Source: Trichopria drosophilae
Taxonomy: Eukaryota; Arthropoda; Insecta; Hymenoptera; Diapriidae
Assembly (NCBI GenBank): GCA_030407085.1
Contig: CM059586.1
Coordinates: 16,448,001-16,512,000 of the forward strand
Reading direction: 5' to 3'
Length of the DNA stretch: 64,000 nucleotides
A program made the translations under genes and the position numbers. The notes beneath the pieces are model-generated. The model worked only from the letters and a program-made list of their open reading frames with translations. It made no database searches and was not told where the DNA came from. Positions 10,225 to 23,100 of the stretch are shown piece after piece (the first letter of the stretch is position 1; the number at the start of each line of letters is the position of its first letter).

Positions 10225-12685
10225 AAATACTGTATCTATTCAGGTTTGTCAGATTTTCAACATTCAAAATAGCGGCTTCAAAATAACGACGACCATCACT
10301 GGATGTTTTTTTTTTGGAAAGTTGGTTTCACGAAAGAAGTTTTTTGCCGCCGTGTTGTATTTCGAAAATCTGATCATACATTCAGTTTTTATTCAGATAG
10401 AATTACTTTCGGATTCGATTTACTGTAATTTTGACAACAAAAGACACAAATATTTCATTGTACTAATCGCTGTTTTGTTAATAAGACAATAAAAATAAAA
10501 ATGTATTATGACAGATTCCTTCAGATGATAAATGGGATGCACGTTTATGATATATTTTAAGTCAATAGATATAAGTCTTGATAAACAAATCATATGAGAA
10601 ATTAAAAACATTGTGTCTGAAGAGTATTTTTTACACATTTTTGCAAAAATAGTGAAAATTGCGATTTTTTAAACATTTTCTCTTTTCAACGGCTTACAAT
10701 CAATAAAATCTATATGCTCCTTATATTTGCTGGCTTGTTTCACATGAGAAATAACAATTTTGTTCATGAAGACAAGACGAAAATGATATAAAATCTAAAT
10801 TATTGGCATTGTGAAACCCTAAATAAATACTATTGATTCTAGTAAAAAAATATGTTTAGTTATTTAACTACTTCAAAATGCACATTTGTATATTTATCAT
10901 TTTGAGATTGTATTTTGTAATTACCTTTCTTTTTATGATTTGTTGCAAGACCTTGAATATATAAAATTGCATTTTTTGTTCCTAAGATAAAATCGAGAAT
11001 GCAACCCTCAACCATTATTAGCTGCATCGAGTTATATATGATTTAACTATGGTTGGAGAACAATTTGAATGTAGGGGGGGGGGGGAGGGTGTAACGCGAA
11101 AGCAACATATGCATAAATTTGATGAGGTGAACTTTCCTCTTTAAGAACAAAATTTCCTTTATGGCATGTTGAGCTTGAGAATTTCGCCGTATTTCTGAAA
11201 TGAACAAATGGCAATAATTAGCAAAATTGATTGGAATAATTAACTTCTAGTTTTAAAACTAGGAAATTTAAAGCAATAATATATTTTTTTAATGCACTAC
11301 ATTCATTTTATATTTTTATTTAGTATTCTCTTTGGCTCAACTAAATCTGAATCAGTTATGCCAGATTTTCGTATGTCCATTTTACATAGGAAACGTATCA
11401 CCTTATAAACATATATGTGATACATGCATATGTAATTCTAACTAAAAGGGCCTATTTGTTTACTTCACTTGGTTAAAATTTGACTGGGATTACTGGATTT
11501 TACGATTTCTTTAATTTTAAGCAAAATTTAAATGTACTGAAACTTTGAATCGACGCCTACAATATCACGCAATAACAAAAATGGAAGATGGTGAGGTTGA
11601 GAAACAAGTAATTTAATAATTTCAACACTCAAACATTTGTACTTGATCTTTTGCATTTATAAAAATCATCATTGGTTTCGAAGTGACCAACAGTAATCTG
11701 CAAGCATATTGATGGGGAGCTTTTATCTTGAAAATGGGTTTCGGAAGCTACTAATTCGTGATGGAATCTTACTCACCCTGTTCGTCACTGAGTTGGTCAA
11801 GATTTTCGGGAAAGAAATTTAAATACGAATGCAGAAAATGAATCTTAATCGACATGCTTCAATTCATTATATCGCAGGCATTCAAAAATTTACAGGTCTT
11901 TTGTTATTACCTAAAAAATTATCGCACAATGAAATAAAACTGGTCCAAGCTCGTCTTTCTACAGCATCCAGTTTGTTTGGAATTTTCTTATCCAGCATCA
12001 TTTTTCGAATTTGGCGCCCAAAAAAAGATTCCCAAAATTAGTACTTTTAACGGATATGAAGGTTAGCGCTGTTTCATATATCCAGTGAGACTATTTGTCA
12101 CAAACTAAGCACGTTCTTGTTTACAAACAGAAGCTACAATATGTCATCTTGTCGTGGTGATGAAAATATCAAATCTTATGTAAAAACACAAATTTTACTT
12201 AAAATTACAAAAATTGTAAAATCCGTTCATCACGATCAAATTGTAATGAATTAAAGTAAACAAATAGGTTATTTTAATCGGAATTACAAGTAGATAAAGA
12301 CGTCTTTTTGCTGTTTGCGCGGCTCAGACCTAAAATTTAACGATATTTTGAAAATGAACAAAAAAAAATACCTGAAGTGGAAGTAAACTAAACGCAATGT
12401 GGCATATTATACTATGATCGAAACACTCATCAATGCATTACACTTTTTTAATTAATGTAATTTGTAAACTATTAATTTTTTATAAATGAATAATTAGATT
12501 TCTTAAACGATTTTACACATTGCGCACAGAACTAATACAAGGAATGCGATTGACAACTTGTCTCGCCTTAAAAGAAAAGAATACACGCTAATAGATCGAA
12601 TTGTTTATTTTTTTTTATTATAATTCATAATTAGTGACATCTCACATCTAGCGACGTTCCCCAAATAATTAGATATTACCTAGAA
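10225..12685. other. AT-rich intergenic DNA, nothing recognised apart from a G run
   Basis: Homopolymer G tract near 11076-11092. No supported coding sequence. Confidence 0.4.
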
Positions 12686-12691
12686 TTTTAA

Positions 12692-13739
12692 CCACTTCAC
12701 TGGTAATGTATCATATGTGTACAAAAAAAAAGTGCCACGACTGGTAATGTATCATATATGTACATTTTTAAATAACTTCCACAATTTTCAATGAATTTGC
12801 ACGAAAATTGGTATACTATAGTTTCTTAGGTCGCTGAATACGAATTTGCGGTCACCGTTTCAAAATTCAATATGGCAGTTCCAATATGGCGGTTACAAGC
12901 TATATGCTTTTGAAGCAAATTCTTTTCTGTGCGTGGAAAACGACTGAAATTTGTTACTCGGGGGTTTTTGGAGTCGATGATTACGAATCTGATCTTATAT
13001 TTTCAAAATTCAAAATGGCGGATCCAAGATGGCAGACGAATTTTTAAAAATTCATCGGATTTCCTAGAAACTCGTTAGTTGGGGGTTTTTGGGGTCACTG
13101 ATTACGAATCTGATCTCAGATTTTCTAAATTCAAAAGGATATATCCGAAATGGCAAATAGAATGTGCAAAATGAATTTTGACCTTTCCTTGGCGGACTCA
13201 ATTTTGAATATTTTATAAAATGAAAAAATTATGTGGTTGACCTCCACCGTTAGTTGGTTAATTATAACGACCCCAGAGTGCACCAGAAGGAGGTAGTGGG
13301 AGGATTTTGCACTCCATTTTTTTGTATTTTTTTTTGTATTTTTTATCCACTATTTTAAATCTATAAAACAATGCACACTTCAAATTCATTTGATATCATT
13401 TTCAAATAAACGCATTTCTTGTGAAAAGAGATGTTTCAATATTGTTTTATTTCGTCCGCCAGATTGGATCCACCATTTTGAATTTTTACATTCTGAGATC
13501 ATATTCGTATTCAGCGACCCCGGAAACCTCACATTTAACATTCTCATCGAAATTTGATAAAGAAATGTGCATACTTTAAACAAAAATTTATGCACCTTGT
13601 GGAGGGTGAAAGGGAGGGACGTTAAATGATGTGTTTTATGAAAAAGTGGAATCCATGTTTCACAGTTTCTCGATATCTTAAAAACTGGCTCGTACCAGTC
13701 TTGGCACTTTTTATTTGAAAACGGCTACCAGTGAAGTGG
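12692..13739. mobile_element. TTAA-flanked inverted-repeat element (piggyBac/Kolobok-type target)
   Basis: TTAA (12688-12691), then CCACTTCACTGGTAATGTAT and AGTGCCACGACTGGTA. The right end carries TACCAGTCTTGGCACTTTTT and TACCAGTGAAGTGG, then TTAA (13740-13743). The exact TTAA duplication points to a piggyBac- or Kolobok-like transposase. There is no transposase ORF; the interior is made of repeated 'cgctgattacgaatctgat ... ttcaaaattcaaaatggcgg' words. It ends only 275 bp from the arrestin stop codon. Confidence 0.8.
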
Positions 13740-13743
13740 TTAA

Positions 13744-14017
13744 GAATAAAATCAAAATATTTCATCACTGAAATATTGCAATTAAAACTTTGTCTACCTC
13801 TAGCAGCATTCGTTATATATATACAATTTGTTTTAAATAAAATATACGAAGTTCATAAAGTGTTTATGACAAATCATAAATAAATCGTGACACTTTGAAA
13901 GAAACATAAAAAAAATTGTCGCGAAGGAAAAACGAAGTTATCTTTCGTGACTTTCACACAAAATGCTCCAATCGTACAAGCGAATAAATAAATGTCAGAA
14001 AACAAAATTACCTGAAT
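13744..14017 (-). other. Immediate 3' flank / possible 3' UTR of the alpha-arrestin gene
   Basis: Directly after the stop the minus strand reads ATTCAG|GTAATTTTG, a consensus donor, then AT-rich sequence. I found no AATAAA or ATTAAA on the minus strand between 14017 and 13744. The first AATAAA downstream lies near 13710, inside the inverted repeat of the neighbouring TTAA-flanked element. The transcript end is therefore not defined here. Confidence 0.35.
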
Positions 14018-14175
14018 TTATTTTTGTCCTTTCTTCTTATTGAACGTATAAACTCGATATAAAGGAGAATAAGGTTCAATCTCGCCGTCGCTGTCCGGCT
14101 CTGCACCAGTTGGATCGTCTTTTTCGGGCTTTGATGATCGATACACCGAACTCCTTTCGTATTTATTACCGTGAG
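14018..14175 (-). CDS. Alpha-arrestin exon 6 (C-terminal tail and stop)
   Basis: 158 nt, residues 321-372 and the TAA stop at 14020-14018. Acceptor TTTAG|CT completes an Ala codon with the last base of exon 5. The tail is polar and acidic (DDPTGAEPDSDGEIEPYSP) and ends YRVYTFNKKKGQK. The YSPLYRVYTF stretch resembles the aromatic P-x-Y-x-V-Y-x-F close of many alpha-arrestins, but there is no PPxY. Seven nt after the stop is a good donor-like sequence (CAG|GTAATT), so the 3' UTR may be spliced. Confidence 0.88.
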
Positions 14176-17100
14176 CTAAATTAAATAAAACACGTGTTCA
14201 GTTGTCGTCCAACTATTTAATTACTATTTAATAATATCATTTAATCAATATGTATGTCTGGACGCCCTACAAGAAAAATGGGTAAAAAATACAAATTTAA
14301 TATATTGCACGATCAAAATGTAATGCACAATAAATTCAATTTAAAAATGAAAAATCTCCTTCAATATTCAATATTTTTCATCGCCAATCTTATAAAACCT
14401 TACTATATTCAGTTGAACAAGATTTTGGACGATTACAAAAAATCGTTGTCATTCAAAAATATGTAATGGATGAAAAGAAAGTTTTAACCATTTCCAAAAG
14501 TGAAATTTTTAATTTTTGGACAAGTTTTAAGATTAAAGAAACACAAGAAAGAATATTACGTTCTCTGACAATATAAATTTTGACGGGATAACAAAAATTA
14601 TGGTGCCTTAATTCTCTTAATCCATTAACACCTGAATAACACAAAATTGAACCTCGACTTTGGGCTCTCAAATTTTAATCAAATCACTGTTAGTTTTTTA
14701 CGCCACTACATTTTCTTGATGTTTTTGGGTGTGCTCTACACGATGCAACCATTAAAAAAATCGAAAAATGTCATCTTGTACTTTTTTTTGGTAAATTTTG
14801 GTTTGTAGCCGTTTTTTGCATAAAGAAACCCTTTGTCTGGTTAGAATCGCTCGTTTTTTAACAAAAAAATCGTATAACAATCGCGACTCTTTTCGAAGAT
14901 TTGAAAAAAAATACAAGATGACATTTTTCGCTGTTTTTAGTAATTGCATCGTGTAGAGCATACTCAAAAACATAAAATAAATGTAGTGGCGTAAAAAACT
15001 AACAGCGATTTGATTAAAATTTGAGAGCCCAAATTCGCGGTGTTTTCGCGGTTCGTTTTGTGTTATTTAGGCGTTAATAGCTGACGGGGGGGGGGGGGGG
15101 GGTCAGGCAAAACCTTAGCTATATGAAACACTTTCAAAAAATACTAAAATATTACTTCTTTAGTAATTTTGGACGAGGAATTCAGTAGTATCGCAATAAA
15201 AAGTTTTTATTTACCAATAAATTTCAGCGCGAATTCTAAAAAATTTCTTGAAAAGTTAAAAATAATTAAGGTACACTTAAAAACACATTTTCTAAATAAT
15301 CATACGGATCAGATTTTAAAAATTCCATTAAAAAAAAGAAAATGTTTAAAGGGAAAAAGAATTGTTATGGGTAAACAAAATATTTTATTCTAGCAGCATT
15401 GAATTCCACGTCAAAAGTTAATAAAGAAATTTTTTTATCCACATAATTTAGCGCGAAACATTTTTTTTCGAATAAATGCTATTACATTTTTCTAAATCAA
15501 TTTAAAAATTCACAAAAATTAGAATGAACATAAAAGTACATTTTCTAAATAATTAGGGATGGATTTGAAAAAAGTCACTTTTTTCGATAAAAAAACTTTC
15601 GTTTTGTTAAAAAAAAGTGTATTATTTTTATTAAATTATCATTGAATTCCTCGTCAAAAATTACTAAGGAAATACTTTTTTGGTATTTTTGAACGACTGT
15701 TTCATATGAGTGATTTTGCGTCTGGACCCTCCCGTTAAAGATGATAGATGATTAATTTGATGGCAAATTTTAATAATATCAGACCTGAAAATCGCATAAA
15801 AATATGGTAAAATTGTATTCAATCTTTTTCTGAAAACATATTTTGAAAAATACTGACCGACCACGTCAATTGTACATTTCACACAATTTTGAAATTTTCA
15901 AATTTCCGTTCCATATTTTGCAAAAATTGCATTTGGGATCGTTTTAAAATGCGAAACACCCCTAATGATCGCGTAACAATTATTATTGACATTTATAATG
16001 AAATTATATATGCATAGAGAAATCTGTAACACCATATGTTCCGCCGTTAAATTTATCTATATTTAATGAATTTTCGTTATCAGAAAATTCGTATTTATTC
16101 ACTGCAGATTTTGCGCTGGAATGCGCGGCTCTGTGTGACGTCAGCAAATATTAATTTAATCTATTTCGCTTTGGCGCGAAATTTATTCGCTGCTCTTTAA
16201 AGTGTTAATTTGATGGCATGAATTGGTATTATGTTTAAAACGTTATTATTACGTAGACCTGTAAATCGTTTACATTCGCTCGGAATTCATTAGCATTTTC
16301 ATTAATTAATATATTTTCAATGTGTACTGAAGGCAATCACTCCTTTGTTGAAAGCATTAACTTTCATTAATTTCTGCAACTATCAACAATCTCATACAAT
16401 TTTTTATTATTTAATTAAAAAGTATTATTTAAAAAATTATTTCTTTAGTGTAATACAATTTAATACCCAGTACGCTATTTTTCTGTTCATATCTTGATCT
16501 GTAAGTAATATTTTTATTGTATATTATATAAATGCATTCTTATGCACGAAGATGGTAGAGCATTCGACCGGTAATCGAAACGTCATGGGTTCAAGTCCCG
16601 GCCCGGGTCTGATTTTTTTGTTTGTTAAATAAAAAACAATTTTAAAAAAATCGAAAAAAAGACGATTTATTCTGAATTGGGCAGATAAGTTTCTGACGTT
16701 AGAATAAAATAACGTTGAAAAAAAATTAAAATATTGTCATGGATAAATTTTGTCTTTCTCCTCCATGAAGTATTTAATGAATTTAGTATTTACTAATTAA
16801 AGTTTCAATATTCATATATCAACGTATCTCTGCGTGACAACAAATTTATTACTAAAAAATGATATAGTTCTAATAAATAGTTGTATTTGATGACAGAATT
16901 TATCAACGCATTGAATATAGTGCATGTTGAAAAAGAAAATCAAGCCTTTGAATTATTTGTGTGCTATGAAGGGTGTCTTATTAAAGAAGATTTTCATTAG
17001 CTGCAAACTGTTCTACCTTCTTCATAAAGGAGAGGATTTTACGATATTGAGTAATGAGAATTATATTGACCAAATTTAATTGAAATTAGAACAGGCTATA

Positions 17101-20100
17101 ATCTTCTTAGCTGAAAACTTCTTAATTACATATTTATTTCGCATCTGCACAAGTTTCTCCGCCTTTACTCAATTAAAATGAATATTAAATTATATCTTCC
17201 TGGAATTGCATGCAATATATATTAAAAAATTGACCCTCTTAGGACTGAAAAACACTATCCAATACATAATTAGTAGTTATGAATTATAGCAAGTTTTTTC
17301 TGGTCTTTCTTTTCAAATATCACAATTAAATTAGAGATCAGACGTATTAAAGGCATTAGTAGATAGAAAAATACGTTAAGAAACGATTTTGTTTCCAACA
17401 AAAACATTTCATAAAAATATAAAACGAATTTTTAGTCCATTTAACTACTTTTAAAAGGCGTAAGAAACCTATAAAATGCAATTGCGAACCGTACGGATCT
17501 TAAAATTGTCAATTTACAATCGTTTCGTCAGAGTACTTGAGAATAATTCATTTTCAACGTAATAAATAAGTTAACCGTTGTTGTTAATTAATATTGTGGC
17601 TCACTAATTAATGCCAGTAAAAAAAACTCACCCCACGTTAATAATCCATCTTCCTGGTTCTTTTTGTCGGTAGGCTCTGGAATAATTTGTTCGTAATTTT
17701 TTAGTGGAACCGTACCAATGATGATTTTGGTCCTAATTTTCAGGTTCTTGTGCAACATTCGATAGTACCATTCATCGAGACTGACGCAGCTTTCGACTTT
17801 CAGTGTATATTCCACATCGATAAGATTTTTTATTTTTCCAGTAGGTGGTAAAGATGGTATGTCAAAATCCATTTCGTATGAAGTTTCGGATCTTGATATT
17901 GGATATTCCATTTCGACAACTATTTCTTTGTGTTTTCTCGACTTTTCATTACAGTGATACACTACGACCTAAATTAACGATGCAAGATAATAATAGGCAC
18001 AAAAGTTCAGATAAAATGGAATAAATTAATATACACTAAAAGAAATTACTTTTAACGAAATATATTTACTTGAAATTGAATTACTTAAATCAAGTAATCA
18101 TGTTTGTGATACAAATAAAATTTCGTTGGTTTAAGAGAAGATTTATTTGCTTCAAGTAAATCGTTTTCTTGGCATATTATATACTATATTAAGAAAATAT
18201 TGAATCAATATAGTATTTTCTTGAAACAAAGAAATAATTTACTTAAATGTGTTCAATGACATTTAAAGAAGTAAACCATTTCAAACAAATATTTTACTCT
18301 GCCGAAGAAATCATGTATTTAGATTTCGAAAATGGTAAGACTTGATATCAATAAATATGTTTCTGGAAATAATTTATTCATATTAAAATAAATTTACTTG
18401 ATTCAAGTAAATAGTTTACTTAAATAGTCGTAATAAAATATTTATTTAAAAGAAGATCGCGATTTACTTTGAACAATTAAATATTGACATAAAAGAAATA
18501 AGAATTCTCTTAAAATGGAGTAAATACTACGTTCAAGTAAATATTTCTTTAATCCAAGAAACGCATTTCTTCATTTACGTCACATTTTTTATTTATAACA
18601 TTCTAAAATTTCAAACAAACCATTGTTAATACAACAAAAATTTTTGTATATGTGTATAACATTGATAAATTACACAGCCTAACAGAAATTTACGAATTTC
18701 ATGTTATCTTACTGAACTTAGTTTTAATATTTTATGTCGATCATAAGGAAGAGTGCCAAAATTTCTTTTTTTATTTAATGTTTTATTCTGACAAAAATGA
18801 CATTCTACATTACAGCAAAATACACAAAGAAATTACAAAATTATTAAAAAAGTCAAATCCTTTTGTGTCCCCTGACTAGAGTTTTGATATAAAAAATGTG
18901 AAAAAAGGCAATGTTTTGTTACTCAAAAACTTACTTTACTTAAAAAGTGTTATTGTATTTTAAAAAACGCGATTTTTAATACATGAGTAAATTAATATCA
19001 CTTAAGAGACTGAACATTATCTGACGAGGTTTTTAAGCAAATTCTTTGCAATGGCAAATTCGAAATAAAAATTCAGGCGAATTACTACTTTGTGCACAAT
19101 TTCTTGTACCTCTTTAATCATTTACTATTATGGAAGTAATCATGGACTGAAAGTATTAAATAATAACACATAAGATAATGAATAAAAACTATTTGAGTTA
19201 TTCTATTAATCAGAAGAATCTGCTAAATTAAACAAAAAATAAAAATATGTCTTATAATTAAAAAACTTAGACTAGTTCGAAAAAAAAGTAACGTTCGTTT
19301 CTTTCAGCACCAAGTATTAAAACAAATATTTATTTGTATCCATTTTACCAATATTTCCGTAATATTTATATTGCGTAAACAATGTTTTCCGCTTCGTGTA
19401 TTTACATCGGTATTATTTTTTTACACTCGTATCCTCGGATTCAATTTTAGGAAACAAAATTCGGACGGTTTTTAATTTCACCCACGTGATATACGTTCTC
19501 GTGATGTTTCCGCTGCTTTTCTATACTTCCGTCAACAGTAATATGCTTTTATTTGTGCGAACATGCGTTAATTTCGGGTTATTTCAAGAGTAAAGCTTAA
19601 ACAATGTATTATGTTTATACATCGATAAATTACTGGTATAATTATTATATTCAGCGAGATTTATATTACCTTTTTAACGTTCCTTTTATAAAAAACTATT
19701 AACAAATAAATTAAATCGGATATTCTACAAACCCCCTGGTATTTTTCGATTTTGTCAACTGTGTGATAAGTGATGGGCAACCTCAAATGGGCGCCATATA
19801 TATGCCTTGATTTTTCTGAGACATTTGATATAGTGTTGATCATTTTTTTTTGTTTTAAAATGAGAAAAATGGCAAGATTTGAGATAAACTCATAAGAATT
19901 ACTCCCCGGAAATTGTTGGGGGTCGCTGATACCGAATCTGATGTTAGTTCCTCAAAATTCAAAATAGTAGCTCCAAGATGGTGGACTAAAATTGGAAAAG
20001 TTGTGTTACGTTCATGAAAATTATTATTATTAAGGTTTTTCTTGGATCGCTGATTTCGAATCCGAAGTTAATTTTTCAAAATTCAAAATGGACGATCTAA

Positions 20101-23100
20101 TAAATCGGGGAAAATCATCGATACTTATTTCCATGAACATAATTATTTCGCAATTTAGTTCCCCATATTACATCCTCCATTTTAATTTTGAAGCCCCAGC
20201 ATTGGAATTTTAATCAGCGACGCCCTATGACGAAATATCAAGATTTAACTGAAGACAGTCAATTTTTTGAGTTAAGATGGCTCCGTTGTTTTTTCTTACA
20301 TCCAAAAAATTTACATACGAGTTAAGCAACGTTAGTATTGTCTTTGTTTCCGAGTATTGATGACATAATATCATCAACATATCTGAACAAAAAGAGGGTA
20401 TTGAAATTTAATTTAATTACACGGTGTTTTTATGTAGAAGTTATATATAATAAAAATATTAATAAGGGTTCGGCTTTGTCCTACAAAGTTGGTTGCTGTT
20501 GATTTTCCTCTTCTTGTTAGGAAATCAACAGCAACCAACTTTGTAGGACAAAGCCGAACCCTTATTAAGAAATTTAATTTAGTTATGCATTCTTCTTCGA
20601 GGAATTCCATTATTAAATTTGCCAGAACAGGTGACAAAGGAGAACCCATTCGGAGACCGAACGTTTGTTTATAAGTATTATTATGGAGATTGAAATATGC
20701 AGAATCATAACATAATAAATTCTCAATAAACACTACCTTCGGAAGTTTTGTGAATTTTGTAATTTCTTGCCAGTTTTTAATAATTACTTGTACAATTAAT
20801 TTATAAGAAATATTTGAAAAAAGTGAAACCACTTCTATAAATTAATTTGTGTCCTGACGGTACAAGACTTTGGCTAATTTTCCGTTTAGAATCCCAACTA
20901 TTTTTTAAAAAATTGTTTGTTTTTCAAATAACATTTTGTGAATTATTTGTCAAAAACTATTAGTAGAAACGTAATATTAATAAACTTTTTTTAGAAAATA
21001 AATAAATATCTGGAGGGCTGACATAAACAGCTGAGACGCAATTCAATACAAAAAATTCAAGACGATATTAATAAAATCTCTACGTGGTGTGAAACAAATC
21101 AACTTCAGTTAATCGTTGAAAACAGAACAATCTTCAAATTGTTTATGTTTCATGTTCTTTCCTACACTGGGAGAAGTGTGCTTTACTAATAGTTAATGTG
21201 AGCTAATTTCAAGGCTCTTACATTAACTGTAAGGTTATAACAGTAACTGTAAAGTCAAAAACGACATGGTGACTTTGAGTTGAAAATACCAGCACTTTCC
21301 TGTACGTCAGCATTTTTATTATATATTAACTCTATATTTACCCTATTTTAGCATTCAAGGAGCGTTCGTTACCTCAATAACGCTTACATTAAATTTTGTA
21401 ATTTGAACTGCGCATGTCAACAATGCGTCGAAAAGTTCGAAGAAAATCGAAATATATCGCGTGTGTATGTTTGTTTATTTCTGTTTCGATGAAACTGTAA
21501 GCCTGTTGTAAATATACTGCATCTCTCATAATGAACCTAACAATATTTAAAATTCTTATAATAACTATTAACATAACAAAATTAACCGAATCTCAGATTA
21601 CGGTAACTCCAGGATAAAGTATCTTACCTTAAGATCAAAATCTAAATTCTGTTAGCTTTACTATAAAGCCATTACATTAACTGTAAGCGAACATTCCTCT
21701 CAGTGATATTCTCTATACTCATTCGATAATTAATGAGCAGTTAACAACAATAATGATTATGGATAGAGGACGGTGTATTGAATATGAAAGTTCAATCCTT
21801 CCATTATTTTAATATTGAATGAATATTTGTTACTATCTCCCAGACAGAAGAATTAAAAAAAGCTCACAATGAACTCTAAATGTTATCTAAAAGAGGTCAG
21901 ACGACCCACTTTGTGGGGTTTTTCCGAACATAAGCTCATAAAGATGTCATAATGACATCGTGTCAGAAAACCCTCAGAAAGTGGGTGCTGACCTCTTTTA
22001 AATAACATTTACAGTTCATTGTGAGTTTTTTTTTAATTCTGCTAACTGGGCTGTTGTTTACTTATGTCTCCAACGCATTTTTGTTGAATGTCATTTATTT
22101 ATGTGGTTTATTTATTTTAAATGTCTATTTGTATTTTTCATTTTTTTTCTGATGAGGGCTACAATCAGAAGCCGAAACAATTATTTTTAATTTTTATATT
22201 ATTCTACTGTATAAAACCTCGTGTTAAACAAAAAAAAAACAAATATTTTTATTGCATTACATATTAACAACAGGCCGATCGACGAGGCAACTACAGATAT
22301 TTTTTATATTGTAAAAGGAAAGAAAGATTCTCTTGATGAATACATAACTTTAATAATTTTAAGTTTCGAAATTAAATATACCCGTCTTAAAATTGTGGCA
22401 ATATGAAATCATTTTATATAATAATTTAATAAACTAAAGTGTACTTGACACGAAGGATGTAATGCGTGTACGAAATTTACTTTCATATAGGTACACGGTA
22501 ATTTATATGCCTGGTATTCTTGAGAAGAAGCATTGGTTCCCAGGGCATGTTAAGGTGAAGATGCATGTCTAAGATAATTTTGAAAGGTAATCTTGTCAGC
22601 GAAACTTAGAACATCGCTGTGTTCGCTAAAACTGTTAGTAAAGTTCATAATTACATTAACGCTTCGAACCTTTTGTCCTATAATATAAAATTATAGACGA
22701 GACGAAAAATTGCATAATATTAAGAACTTGCGTATTAAAAATACTTTTTTATTTATTAATGGAGAATATACTTGATTTTGACAACTAAAAATAACGTATG
22801 TACTTTATGATTGATAGGTTGGGAATATTTATTTTTATACTTCAAAAGCAGTGATCGATTACACTCGCTAGGACCATAGTTCATAACCGACTTCTAACAT
22901 GTCATATTAAACCGTAACCTATACTAAAAAAGCTATGCTAAAAATTCCAGTAGCACTAAAATGACTCTAGTGCGGCTAAGGTTCTTCATCCGAAATTTTA
23001 ATTCTATTAAATTTAATAGAACGACAAGAATATGTTCCCAGTTTTGATTAGTCACGGGATTTATAGAAAACATTGTTATTCACAAATCACATTTTAATTT

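Larger units (their letters stand above)
14176..17631 (-). other. Intron 5 of the alpha-arrestin gene (3,456 bp)
   Basis: Donor TGGG|GTGAGT and acceptor TTTAG|CT. It holds the element at 14621-15081, a long G run, and a tRNA-like fragment at 16549-16612. The remainder is AT-rich without recognisable content. Confidence 0.85.

Noticed and set aside
10043..10492. 149-codon plus-strand open frame
   Set aside because: Its first third is made of gcgcaaaatg palindrome modules and the rest is low-complexity AT; no homology recognised.
16549..16612. Functional tRNA-Thr
   Set aside because: The 5' acceptor strand and half the D stem are missing, and position 33 of the anticodon loop is C instead of T.
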